Of a stretch of DNA of 64,000 bases, positions 43,120-51,102 are shown piece after piece. Origin of the DNA: Myxococcales bacterium (lineage in GTDB: Bacteria; Myxococcota_A; Polyangia; Haliangiales; Haliangiaceae); assembly GCA_947483555.1 (NCBI GenBank), contig CANKMW010000031.1, positions 1 to 64,000 on the forward strand. The letters are read 5' to 3'. A model generated the notes under the pieces. The model saw only the letters and a list, made by a program, of their open reading frames with translations, had not been told where the DNA came from and did no database searches. The stretch's first letter is position 1, and the number at the start of each line of letters is the position of its first letter. A program made the position numbers and the translations under genes.

Positions 43120-43920
43120 ATGAAACCCGACCTCGACCTCGATGGAAACGTGGTCCTCGTCACCGGCGGGAGCCGGGGCATCGGGCGCGGGATCGCGACC
43201 CGGTTCCTGGTCGCCGGGGCCGAGGTGGTGGTGTGCGGCCGCCAGCCTCCCGAGACCTTGCCGACCGCCGGCGGTCGCAGCGCCAGCTTCGTCGCCGCCG
43301 ACGTGCGTGACCTCGAGCAGATCGAGCGCATCGTCGCCGCGGTCCTGGAACGGCACGGTCGGCTCGACGTCCTGGTCAACAACGCCGGCGGCTCGCCGCC
43401 CGCCGACGCCGCGACGGTGTCACCGCGGTTCTCGGCGTCGATCATCCAGCTCAACCTGATCGCGCCGCTGTGGCTGTCGCAGCGGGCCAACGCGGTCATG
43501 CAACAGCAGCCGAGCGGCGGGTCGATCGTCAACATCGCCAGCGTCAGCGGGGTCCGACCGTCACCGGGGACGGCGGCCTACGGCGCCGCCAAGGCTGGCC
43601 TCATCAACCTGACCCAGTCGCTCGCCGTCGAGTGGGCCCCCAAGGTGCGCGTCAACGCGGTTGTCGCCGGGCCGATCCGCACCGAGCAGGCCCACCTTCA
43701 CTACGGCAGCGACGCCGGCATCGCCGCGGTCGACGCCACCATTCCGCTCGGTCGCATGGGCACGCCCGACGACGTCGCCGGCGCCTGCCTGTTCCTGGCC
43801 TCGCCGCTGGCGGCGTGGGTGAGCGGCACCGCGCTGGTGGTGCACGGCGGCGGCGAGCGGCCGGCGTTTCTCGACGCCGCCCAGGTCACGACGCCCAGGA
43901 CCAGGGCGGGCGAGCCGTGA
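43120..43920 (+). CDS. Short-chain dehydrogenase, Rv3549c-like
   Basis: The ATG giving MKPDLDLDGNVVLVTGG was chosen; it leaves the operator box outside the gene. The 266-residue protein is a classical SDR with TGGSRGIGRG for NAD(P), NNAGGSPP, catalytic Ser in NIASVSGVRPSPG and YGAAKAG with the Tyr-x3-Lys pair. The sequence SVSGVRPSPGTAAYGAAKAG and the C-terminal LVVHGGGERP strongly recall Rv3549c, which in M. tuberculosis also sits beside echA20. It should oxidise or reduce a hydroxyl in a CoA-bound C/D-ring intermediate. Its stop overlaps the cofG GTG, tying F420 synthesis to this steroid gene. Confidence 0.85.
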   Translation: MKPDLDLDGNVVLVTGGSRGIGRGIATRFLVAGAEVVVCGRQPPETLPTAGGRSASFVAADVRDLEQIERIVAAVLERHGRLDVLVNNAGGSPPADAATVSPRFSASIIQLNLIAPLWLSQRANAVMQQQPSGGSIVNIASVSGVRPSPGTAAYGAAKAGLINLTQSLAVEWAPKVRVNAVVAGPIRTEQAHLHYGSDAGIAAVDATIPLGRMGTPDDVAGACLFLASPLAAWVSGTALVVHGGGERPAFLDAAQVTTPRTRAGEP

Positions 43921-45014
43921 GCGCCGAGCACGGCTTGCTCGCGATGACGACCGGCTCGCTGGTCGCGGCGGCCGCGGCGCGCCGCGATCGCCGCTGGGGA
44001 CGGCGGGTCACCTACTCGCCCAAGGTCTTCCTGCCGCTCACCAACCTGTGCCGCGACGTCTGCGACTACTGCGCGTTTCGCCGCTCGCCGAAGGATCCCG
44101 GCGCCCACACCATGACGCCGGAGCAGGTCGTGGCGACGCTGGCGCGGGCCCGTGCGCTCGGCTGCACCGAGGCGCTGTTTTGCCTCGGTGACCGGCCCGA
44201 GGCGGCGTTTCCCTCGTATCGCGCCCTGCTCGCCGGCTGGGGCTTCGCGTCGACGGTCGACTACCTGGTGTGGGCGTGTCGCGCCGCGCTCGAGGCCGGG
44301 CTGTTGCCGCACACCAACGCCGGCGTGCTCACCGCGGCGGAGCTGGGGCTGTTGCGCCCGGTCAACGCCAGCGTCGGCCTGATGCTCGAGTCGACCAGCG
44401 ATCGACTGTGCGACCGCGGTCAGCCTCATCACCGCGCACCCGACAAGCGGCCGGCGGTGCGACTTGCCATGCACGACGACGCCGGCGCGCTGCGCATCCC
44501 GTTCACGTCGGGGATCCTGGTCGGCATCGGTGAGAGCGAGGCCGACCGCCTCGACACCCTGCTGGCGATCCGGACCCTCCACCGTCGTCACGGCCATATC
44601 CAGGAGGTCATCGTGCAGCGCTTTCGCGCCCACGCCGCCACCCCGATGGCCGGCTCGCCGGAGGTCGACGACGACACCCACGCGCGCGCCATCGCGCTGG
44701 CCCGCATCGTCCTCGACGACGACGTCACGGTGCAGGCGCCGCCCAACCTGTCGACCGAGGTGGCGGCGCTGCTCGCCGCCGGCGTCAACGATCTGGGCGG
44801 CATCTCGCCGCTGACGCCCGACTTCATCAACCGCAGCTACGCCTGGCCGCACCTCGATCAGCTGGCCGCTGACTGCGCCGCCGCCGGCTTCACCTTGACC
44901 CCCCGGCTACCGGTGCACGACGGCTGGCGCGGGTCCGACTTCATCGCCGCCGAGCTGGCGCCGTATCTCGATCGCACGAGCGCGCCGACGGCGCTGCGCA
45001 CCGGGGTGGCATGA
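43917..45014 (+). CDS. cofG: 7,8-Didemethyl-8-hydroxy-5-deazariboflavin synthase, CofG subunit
   Basis: The GTG overlaps the SDR stop as GTGA and gives 365 residues. The radical-SAM cluster motif CxxxCxxC is in NLCRDVCDYCAF near residue 44, followed by HTMTPEQV and the conserved GLMLEST, IPFTSGILVGIGE and NLSTEVAALLAAGVNDLGGI blocks of CofG. With CofH it makes the Fo chromophore of coenzyme F420 from tyrosine and a flavin precursor. In actinobacteria the two halves are fused as FbiC; here they are separate adjacent genes joined by a 4-nt overlap. It is cytoplasmic and oxygen-sensitive. Confidence 0.93.
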   Translation: MSAEHGLLAMTTGSLVAAAAARRDRRWGRRVTYSPKVFLPLTNLCRDVCDYCAFRRSPKDPGAHTMTPEQVVATLARARALGCTEALFCLGDRPEAAFPSYRALLAGWGFASTVDYLVWACRAALEAGLLPHTNAGVLTAAELGLLRPVNASVGLMLESTSDRLCDRGQPHHRAPDKRPAVRLAMHDDAGALRIPFTSGILVGIGESEADRLDTLLAIRTLHRRHGHIQEVIVQRFRAHAATPMAGSPEVDDDTHARAIALARIVLDDDVTVQAPPNLSTEVAALLAAGVNDLGGISPLTPDFINRSYAWPHLDQLAADCAAAGFTLTPRLPVHDGWRGSDFIAAELAPYLDRTSAPTALRTGVA

Positions 45015-46456
45015 GCGCGCGCTGGGTCCTCGACGCGTGTCTGGCCGGCCGCACGCCGTCGTGGCGCGAGCTGCTGCCGCTCGCCGACGCCACCGGCGCC
45101 GATCTCCACGCCCTGTGCGCCACCGCTGACGCCTTGCGGGCGCGGCAGGCCGGCGACCTGGTCACCTACGTCGTCAACCGCAACATCAACTTCACCAACG
45201 TGTGCGTGAAGAAGTGCAAGTTCTGCGCGTTCTCGCGCGGCGTGCGCTCCGACCAGGGCTACTTCCTCGATCAAGACGAGGTCGTGCGGCGCGCCGTCGA
45301 GGCCCGCAGCTTCGGCGCCACCGAGGTGTGTCTCCAGGCCGGGCTGGCGCCGGGCATCGACGGCATGCTCTACGTCGACCTGGTGCGCGCGGTGAAACGC
45401 GCGGCGCCCGAGCTGCACCTGCACGCCTTCTCGCCCGAGGAGGTCAAGTACGGCGCCCACCGGGCGCGGCTGTCGGTCCGCGACTACCTGGTGGCGCTGC
45501 GCGAGGCCGGGCTGGGCTCGTTGCCGGGCACCTCGGCCGAGATCCTCGACGACGCGGTCCGCGACCGCATCGCCCCGGGACGGATCAGCACCGCCGAGTG
45601 GCTCGACGTCATCCGCACCGCGCACGCCGTCGGCCTGCGCACCACGGCGACGATGATGTTCGGACACGTCGAATCGGCCGCCGACCGGCTGCGCCACATG
45701 GAGCTGCTGCGCGACCTGCAGCGCGACACCGGCGGGTTTACCGAGTTCGTGCCGCTGTCGTTCGTGCACAGCGAGGCGCCGCTGTTCGCCGCCGAACCCG
45801 GCGTGCGCCCCGGCCCCGGTGGCCTCGACGTGGTGCGCACCCACGCCCTGGCGCGCGTGATGCTCGGCGCCGACATCCCCAACCTCCAGGTGTCGTGGGT
45901 GAAGGAGGGGCTGCGCACCGCCGAGCACCTGCTGGCCTGTGGCGTCAACGACCTCGGCGGGACGCTGATGAACGAGAGCATCTCGACCTCGGCGGGCGCC
46001 CGCCACGGTCAGGCCGCCACCCCGGCCGAGCTACGCCAGGTCGCGCGCGGCGCCGGTCGGGTCGGGGCGGAGCGGTCGACGCTGTATCGGATCGTCCGCA
46101 CCGCGGACGGCGCTCGCACCGCGGACGGCGGCGGCGATGCGCTGGACGGTGTCGGCGATGCGGCGGCGACCTTTGGCACCTACGACGCGCTGACCCGCGA
46201 CCAGCGGTTCCGGTTCCGGCGTCGGGACCGCGGCCAGCAGCTCGTCGAGATCGGCGGGCAGGTCGAGGTCGAACGCCAGGCCGTGGGCGCGCACGACCGC
46301 GACCCGCAGGTTGGCGGCGGCGGCGGCGGTGAGGTGGCGGCCGAAGCTGTCGCGATGGCCAAAACGGGTGGCGAGCAGGGCCGGCAGGCGCACGGCGATC
46401 GCGTTGGTGCCCAGCTGATCGCGATCCGGCGCAAGCACGAGATCGGCGTCGTCTAG
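45011..46456 (+). CDS. cofH: Fo synthase, CofH subunit, with C-terminal extension overlapping cofC
   Basis: The ATG overlaps the cofG stop. The radical-SAM motif CVKKCKFC lies near residue 63 in NRNINFTNVCVKKCKFCAF, and CLQAGLAPG, HAFSPEEVKYGA, TATMMFGHVE and ISTSAGARHGQ are typical of CofH, which joins tyrosine to the flavin precursor as partner of CofG. Family members normally end soon after a motif like YDALTRDQRFRF, here near residue 400. This frame continues for about 80 more residues with unusual composition to the first stop, running 426 nt over the convergent cofC gene. The total is 481 residues. The tail is probably not conserved. Confidence 0.9.
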   Translation: MSARWVLDACLAGRTPSWRELLPLADATGADLHALCATADALRARQAGDLVTYVVNRNINFTNVCVKKCKFCAFSRGVRSDQGYFLDQDEVVRRAVEARSFGATEVCLQAGLAPGIDGMLYVDLVRAVKRAAPELHLHAFSPEEVKYGAHRARLSVRDYLVALREAGLGSLPGTSAEILDDAVRDRIAPGRISTAEWLDVIRTAHAVGLRTTATMMFGHVESAADRLRHMELLRDLQRDTGGFTEFVPLSFVHSEAPLFAAEPGVRPGPGGLDVVRTHALARVMLGADIPNLQVSWVKEGLRTAEHLLACGVNDLGGTLMNESISTSAGARHGQAATPAELRQVARGAGRVGAERSTLYRIVRTADGARTADGGGDALDGVGDAAATFGTYDALTRDQRFRFRRRDRGQQLVEIGGQVEVERQAVGAHDRDPQVGGGGGGEVAAEAVAMAKTGGEQGRQAHGDRVGAQLIAIRRKHEIGVV

Positions 46457-46828
46457 CGCGGTCGCCAGGTCGTCGACGTGGCGCGGGCCGAGCAGCGGCA
46501 GATCGGCCATGATCACGACCGCCGCCGCGGCGCCACGAGCTGCGAGCGTCGCCAGGCTGCGATCGATCACGGCGGCGAACGGCGCCGGCTGGACGTCGAG
46601 GAGCACGGTCGCGCCGTGGTCGCGAGCGGCGGCCGCGACATCGTCGCCGTCGGTGGCAACCAGGACGCCGTCGATCGACGCCGCGCGGGTCGCGGTTGCG
46701 ATCGCGCGATCGAACAGGGCGCGGGCGATCTCGGCGCGACTGCGATCGGTCGCGAGTCCGGCGGTCAAGCGCGACTTGGCGCTCGGGAACGAGCGGGCCG
46801 GGATCACGGCCCAGGTGCCGCGGATCAC
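46031..46828 (-). CDS. cofC: 2-Phospholactate (or related) guanylyltransferase, with 3' overlap with cofH
   Basis: The 265-residue product begins as a nucleotidyltransferase: WAVIPARSFPSAKSRLT is the NTP-binding segment, VVIMADLPLLGPRHV holds the metal-binding Asp, and LAPDRDQLGTNAIAVRLP, FGHRDSFGRHL are CofC signatures. It makes the guanylylated lactate- or glycerate-type unit that CofD transfers to Fo. CofC proteins normally end near DLDLPADLDELLAAVP, about residue 210. Here the frame continues for ~55 residues opposite the end of cofH, without a stop. Its start overlaps the cofD stop by 4 nt; it closes the minus-strand operon beginning at 52751. Confidence 0.88.
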   Translation of the reverse strand: MIRGTWAVIPARSFPSAKSRLTAGLATDRSRAEIARALFDRAIATATRAASIDGVLVATDGDDVAAAARDHGATVLLDVQPAPFAAVIDRSLATLAARGAAAAVVIMADLPLLGPRHVDDLATALDDADLVLAPDRDQLGTNAIAVRLPALLATRFGHRDSFGRHLTAAAAANLRVAVVRAHGLAFDLDLPADLDELLAAVPTPEPEPLVAGQRVVGAKGRRRIADTVQRIAAAVRGASAVRGADDPIQRRPLRPDPTGAARDLA

Positions 46829-47748
46829 GGCAAGACCTCGGCGAAGGCCAGCACCTCGCGGGCCAGCCGCGCTCGGTCGGCGGCCGACGACATGACCGTG
46901 CGCGTCGCCACGACCGGCACGCCGGATGGCTCCTCGTCACCGGCCTCGATGACCAGGCCGCCGAGGAAGTCGCGATAGTGATCGGCGATCGCGGCCGGGC
47001 TCGGGGCCCGCCCCGCCAGCTGCTCGATCATGCCGGCCAGCGGCCCCTTCACGGCCCGTCCGCCGACGATCGGCGACACCGCGACCACCGGCCGAGCGGC
47101 GAGGGCGGCGCGCACGCCGTCGAGCGTCAAGATCGGATCGATCGAGACGTAGGGGTTCGACGGACCGACGACGACCAGGTCGGCGGCGGCGATGGCGTCG
47201 AGGACGGCCGGCGACGGCGCCGTGGGACCTGCCGACCACACCCGGGTCACCGCCGGTGCGGCGCGGTGGCGGACCAGCCAGTCCTGGAACTCGAGCACCC
47301 CGTCGGCGGTGTCGAGCATCGTCGGGCGCGGGGTCTCGCACATGGGCAGGACGCGGGCCCCGACGCCGAGCGCGTGACAGAGCTCGGCGGTCACGGCGGT
47401 GAGGTTCATCCCGGCACCCAGCCGCTGGGTGCGCATCACGTGGACGCCAAGATCGCGGTCCCCGAGGCGAAACCAGGCCGGACCGCCCAGGCGTTCGACC
47501 ATCGCGAAGGCGCCGAAGCTCTCGTCGGCGACGCCCCAGCCCTGCTGCGGGTGGGCGAGCCCGGCCAGCGTGTACATCACGGTGTCGAGATCGGGGCAGA
47601 TGCGGAGGCCCCAGTGCACGAAGTCGTCGCCGGTGTTGACGATGACCGTCATCGCGCCCCGCGGCAGCACCGCGGCCAGGCCGTCGACCAGCTTGGCGCC
47701 GCCGACGCCGCCTGACAGCACCACCACCTGCTTCACCGCCGCCGTCAT
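46825..47748 (-). CDS. cofD: 2-Phospho-L-lactate transferase
   Basis: The ATG at 47748 overlaps the cofE stop by 4 nt and gives 307 residues. Signature segments are VVVLSGGVGGAKLVDGLA at the N-terminus, VNTGDDFVHWGLRICPDLDT, GWGVADESFG, WFRLGDRDLGVHVMRT and GPSNPYVSIDPIL. CofD (FbiA) couples the activated three-carbon acid to Fo to form F420-0 or dehydro-F420-0. The protein is cytoplasmic and Mg-dependent. It lies between cofE and cofC in one operon. Confidence 0.93.
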   Translation of the reverse strand: MTAAVKQVVVLSGGVGGAKLVDGLAAVLPRGAMTVIVNTGDDFVHWGLRICPDLDTVMYTLAGLAHPQQGWGVADESFGAFAMVERLGGPAWFRLGDRDLGVHVMRTQRLGAGMNLTAVTAELCHALGVGARVLPMCETPRPTMLDTADGVLEFQDWLVRHRAAPAVTRVWSAGPTAPSPAVLDAIAAADLVVVGPSNPYVSIDPILTLDGVRAALAARPVVAVSPIVGGRAVKGPLAGMIEQLAGRAPSPAAIADHYRDFLGGLVIEAGDEEPSGVPVVATRTVMSSAADRARLAREVLAFAEVLP

Positions 47749-48542
47749 GCGTACACGTCCTCGTCGGTCGCGCGCATGATGGCCGCCGCGCCACCGTCGC
47801 TGGCCGCGAATCGCAGGCCGCGAACCACGACCGCTCCGCGGCCCTCGTCGGCCTGGCCGGCGACCAGATCGGCGGCCGCCGCGATCTGATCGGCGAGCGC
47901 CGTCACGGTGTGTTCGAGCTCGCGGCCGAAGAGGTCGCGCCGCCCGCGCTGGTCCCACAGCGGCGGCACGCCGGCGGCGCCGATCGCGACCCCGACCGAG
48001 CCGAGCCGGAACGGGCGTCCGAACGAGTCGGAGATGACGACGCCGATCGCGCTGGTCGGCGCCAGGGCTGCGCGCAGCCGCGCCGCGCTGGCGTCGGGAT
48101 CCGCCGGCAGCAGCAGGGCCCACGGGCCGACACCGGATCCGGCCAGCGCGGGTGGCGGCACCGCGTTCGAGAAGTCGACGCCGGCGTTGGCGACCACCAG
48201 GCCGAGTCGATGGCGGACGATCAACACGCCCGGCACGGCGCGCGAGACGTCGCTCGCCTCGCGCAGGATGACCTCGACGTGGCGTGGATCGTGGCCGGTG
48301 CGGGTCGCGAGCTGGTGCGCGCGCGGCGTCGGCTCGATCGCGCCCAGGTCGACGAAGCGGCCCTCGGCCCGCGACACCAGCTTGGAGGCGACGACCACGA
48401 CGTCGCCATCGCGCAGGACCAGCTCGGCGTGGATCAACGCCGCGGTGATCAGCGCCGCCAGGTCATCGCCGGGGGCGACGATCGGCAGGCCGGGCAGGGC
48501 GATGACCTCGAGCCGCGCCGCGCACCCGACCGCGGTGCTCAC
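47745..48542 (-). CDS. cofE: F420-0:gamma-glutamyl ligase
   Basis: The GTG at 48542 overlaps the upstream stop and gives 265 residues. It fits CofE over its whole length: ALPGLPIVAPGDDLAALI, VVVASKLVSRAEGRFVDL, VPGVLIVRHRLGLVVANAGVDFSN (as separate recognisable blocks), VVISDSFGRPFRLGSVGVAI and LFGRELEHTVTALAD. It adds glutamate residues to F420-0. It is the single-domain archaeal-type form, without the nitroreductase domain fused in mycobacterial FbiB. If dehydro-F420-0 is made, as FbiB-containing bacteria do, a separate reductase would be needed and is not seen here. Confidence 0.9.
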   Translation of the reverse strand: MSTAVGCAARLEVIALPGLPIVAPGDDLAALITAALIHAELVLRDGDVVVVASKLVSRAEGRFVDLGAIEPTPRAHQLATRTGHDPRHVEVILREASDVSRAVPGVLIVRHRLGLVVANAGVDFSNAVPPPALAGSGVGPWALLLPADPDASAARLRAALAPTSAIGVVISDSFGRPFRLGSVGVAIGAAGVPPLWDQRGRRDLFGRELEHTVTALADQIAAAADLVAGQADEGRGAVVVRGLRFAASDGGAAAIMRATDEDVYA

Positions 48543-49174
48543 CGGACGAGCTCGGGGCTGGGCTCGGGGACCCGCTCGGGGTCGCCGTCGGGCAAGCCGG
48601 CGATGCGGAGCCCGAGCCCGGCCCGCTTGTAGCGCTTGTTGAGGTAGAGCAGCACCGGCGTCATGGCCTCGAGCGCCACCGCGTTGGCGAGCGGGCCGGC
48701 GTCGAGTCCGCGCATGCCGAGATCGCCGACCAGGCCGATCACGATGCCCTTGGCGGCTGGGTCGTCGCCGCACACCAGCACGTCACCGGTGATGGGATAC
48801 GCGAGATCGGCGAGGTGGACCGAGCTGACGTGGTGCAGGGCGCCGACCACGCGGGCGCCAGGTAGCAGTCGCTGGGCCTCGAGCGCGGCGGCGCCGCCGT
48901 CGGGGACGAACACGCGGGTGATCTGCGGTGGCGCCAGCGGTACGACCAGATCGATGACGATCTTGCCGTCCAGCTGCGGCGCCAGCTCGCGCAAGGTGGC
49001 GGCGTGGCCGCTGTACGGTACGCACACCACCACGACCTCGGCGGCGGCGGCGGCGGCGTTGTCGCCCTTGGCCGGGTCGCGCGAGCCGATGACGATCTGG
49101 TGGCCGGCGCTGGCCCAGCGCGCCGCCAGGCCGCGGCCTTCCTTGCCGGTCCCGCCCAGCAACCCGATCTTCAC
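48539..49174 (-). CDS. npdG: NADPH-dependent F420 reductase
   Basis: The GTG at 49174 overlaps the upstream stop by 4 nt. The 211-residue protein starts with a Rossmann motif (MKIGLLGGTGKEGRGLA) and IVIGSRDP, typical for Fno/NpdG enzymes that exchange hydride between F420 and NADPH. Further blocks are VVVCVPYSGHAATL, KIVIDLVVPL and VVGALHHVSSVHLAD. It should supply reduced F420 from NADPH, or the reverse, for the F420-dependent oxidoreductase encoded next to it. The position between that gene and cofE supports the assignment. Confidence 0.9.
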   Translation of the reverse strand: MKIGLLGGTGKEGRGLAARWASAGHQIVIGSRDPAKGDNAAAAAAEVVVVCVPYSGHAATLRELAPQLDGKIVIDLVVPLAPPQITRVFVPDGGAAALEAQRLLPGARVVGALHHVSSVHLADLAYPITGDVLVCGDDPAAKGIVIGLVGDLGMRGLDAGPLANAVALEAMTPVLLYLNKRYKRAGLGLRIAGLPDGDPERVPEPSPELVR

Positions 49175-50193
49175 AGCGCCAGCTCCGCCATCAGCCGGAT
49201 GGCCTCGATCTGCTGCGCGCCCACGATCATGGTCGTGACGCCGGTGTCCTTCCAGGCCGCGAAGCGTTCCTTGATCCGCTCCGGCGGCCCGATCAGGTAC
49301 AGCGTGTCGATCATGTCATCGCTGACCGCGGCCACCGCCTCGGCGCGCTTGCCGGCCATGAACAGCTCGAGGATCTGGGCGCACTCGGCCTCGTAGCCGA
49401 CCCGGCTCAGGTACTCGCGGTAGAAGTTCTTGGCCTTGGCGCCCATGCCGCCAATGTACAGCGCCAGCTGGTCGCGGAACGGACGGCGGAGCGCATCGAC
49501 GTCAGCGCCGACGGCGACCGCGACCGTCGGTGCCACGGCGAAGCCGTCGAGGGTCTTGCCGACCTTGGCCCGTCCGGCGCGGACCCGGTCGAGGATCACG
49601 TCGGGCCGTCCGGGGTGCATGCACGTCAGCAGGATGCCGTCGCACAGCTCGCCGCACAGCTCCTGGCCGAGCGGGGCCATGGCGCCGGCGAAGATCGGGA
49701 TGTCGCGCCGGCCGTGCACCATGCTCTTGAGCGGCTTGCCGAGGCCGGCGCTGTCAGGCCCGTCGTAGGGGATCCGGTAGCGCTCGCCCTGGAACGTGAG
49801 CGGCGCCTCGCGGGCCAGGATCGTCTTCACGATCGTCACGTATTCGCGCAGCCAGGTCAGCGGCTTGTGCCAGGCCACGCCGTGCCAGCCCTCGACCACC
49901 TGCGGGCCGCTGGTGCCGAGCCCGAGGATGAAGCGCTCGTTGGTGAGCGCGTCGAGCGTCATCGCCGTCATCGCCGCGTTGGCGGGCGAGCGCCCGGGCA
50001 GCTGCATGATCGCGGTGCCGAGCTTGATGCGCGTGGTCTGGGCGCCGATCCACGCCAGCGGGCTCACCGCATCGGAGCCCCACGCCTCCGCGGTCCACAC
50101 CGAGTCGTAGCCGAGGCGCTCGGCCTCCAGGATGGGCGCCATGTCGACCGCGACCTTGGCTCCCGAGTAGCCGACCATGAGACCGAGCTTCAT
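49171..50193 (-). CDS. LLM-class F420-dependent oxidoreductase, Rv3520c-like
   Basis: The ATG at 50193 gives 340 residues in a luciferase-like TIM barrel: LGYDSVWTAEAWGSDAVSPL, IKLGTAIMQLPGRSPANAA, LGLGTSGPQVVEGWHG and YRIPYDGPDSAGLGKPLKSM. These blocks resemble Rv3520c, an F420-dependent enzyme of unknown substrate in the mycobacterial cholesterol regulon. It is flanked by a MaoC-like hydratase gene and npdG, with 4-nt overlaps on both sides. It is the best candidate for the step that makes F420 necessary in this pathway, for example oxidation of a hydroxyl or reduction of a double bond in a steroid intermediate. The reaction is unknown. Confidence 0.88.
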   Translation of the reverse strand: MKLGLMVGYSGAKVAVDMAPILEAERLGYDSVWTAEAWGSDAVSPLAWIGAQTTRIKLGTAIMQLPGRSPANAAMTAMTLDALTNERFILGLGTSGPQVVEGWHGVAWHKPLTWLREYVTIVKTILAREAPLTFQGERYRIPYDGPDSAGLGKPLKSMVHGRRDIPIFAGAMAPLGQELCGELCDGILLTCMHPGRPDVILDRVRAGRAKVGKTLDGFAVAPTVAVAVGADVDALRRPFRDQLALYIGGMGAKAKNFYREYLSRVGYEAECAQILELFMAGKRAEAVAAVSDDMIDTLYLIGPPERIKERFAAWKDTGVTTMIVGAQQIEAIRLMAELAL

Positions 50194-50624
50194 CGTGATT
50201 CCTTCCCGTCTGTCGACGGGGCGAGCGGTGGGGGTGTCGGCGGCGCGACGAAGGTCGCCCAGCCGCGGACCGCGACGGCGCCGTCCTGCTTGGTCGACAC
50301 CAGCTCGAGGTCGACGCGGCGCTCGCCGCCGTCGTCGTACTCGCGCGCGATGGTGCCGGAGGTGGTCAGCACGTCGCCCGGGAACACCGGCGCCTGCCAC
50401 CGACAGCGGACCCGGCGCACGTTGGCAGGGCCGAGCCAGTCGCTGGCCCACGCGAACATCACGCCGGCGGGCAACATGCCGACCACCAGCGGCGCCGGGT
50501 AGCCGGCGCCGAGCGCGAACGGCTCGTCATGGTGGACCGGGTTGAGGTCTCCGGACGCGCCCTGGTAGCGCACCACGTCGGTGCGGGTGATCGGACCGAA
50601 CACCCGTGGCGGTGGTGGGATCAC
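50190..50624 (-). CDS. MaoC-like (hot-dog) hydratase subunit
   Basis: The GTG at 50624 overlaps the upstream stop (GTGA) and gives 144 residues, the size of one hot-dog domain. The hydratase motif is YQGASGDLNPVHHDE, with Asp and His at the catalytic positions. The product should be the catalytic half of an enoyl-CoA hydratase whose other half is the FAS1-like protein encoded just upstream, similar to split MaoC enzymes such as ChsH1-ChsH2 or HadAB. It probably hydrates an unsaturated steroid acyl-CoA; the substrate is not deducible. Confidence 0.82.
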   Translation of the reverse strand: MIPPPPRVFGPITRTDVVRYQGASGDLNPVHHDEPFALGAGYPAPLVVGMLPAGVMFAWASDWLGPANVRRVRCRWQAPVFPGDVLTTSGTIAREYDDGGERRVDLELVSTKQDGAVAVRGWATFVAPPTPPPLAPSTDGKESR

Positions 50625-51085
50625 GGGGCGCCTCCGGCCGCGCCGTCCGGCGCGCGCTCGGTCTCGACGCCGGTCATGCGCGCCTCGGCGACCAGGCGCC
50701 CGCTGTCGTCGCGAAGCTCGGTGACCATCACGGCGAACGTCAGCGTGCCGCCCCGCTTGCCGTGCTTCTCGGTGATCGACTCGATCCGCGACGTGCACAG
50801 CAGCCGGGTCCCGGCCACCGGCGGCGGGCCATGGAACACGTACTCTTGCTCGGCGTGCATGCCGCGTTCCTCGCTCATGCCGACCCGATGCCAGGGGTTC
50901 GAGTCCAGGCGCAGCCGTTCCCAGTGAAACATCGTGGTCAGGAACGTGGGCGGCGGCACCGGCTGCGCGCTGCGGTGATCGGGATGCTCGGCGCCGATCG
51001 CGCGCGCCAGCTCGCCGATCTTGCCGCGCTCGACGACGAGCTCGAAGGGTTCTCCGCTGGCGCCGACCGCGGCCTGATTGAGCAT
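50621..51085 (-). CDS. FAS1-like dehydratase / MaoC N-terminal-type subunit
   Basis: The ATG at 51085 follows GGAGACCGG and gives 154 residues. The segment PPPTFLTTMFHWERLRL, then GMHAEQEYVFHGPPPVAGTRL and FAVMVTELRDDSGRLVAEAR, matches the MaoC-dehydratase N-terminal family, which lacks the hydratase motif and pairs with a MaoC domain. Its partner is very likely the overlapping downstream gene. It lies 17 nt after ipdF, so the pair probably acts next to IpdF in C/D-ring or side-chain breakdown. Confidence 0.8.
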   Translation of the reverse strand: MLNQAAVGASGEPFELVVERGKIGELARAIGAEHPDHRSAQPVPPPTFLTTMFHWERLRLDSNPWHRVGMSEERGMHAEQEYVFHGPPPVAGTRLLCTSRIESITEKHGKRGGTLTFAVMVTELRDDSGRLVAEARMTGVETERAPDGAAGGAP

Positions 51086-51102
51086 CTCCGGTCTCCTGTC
51101 CG

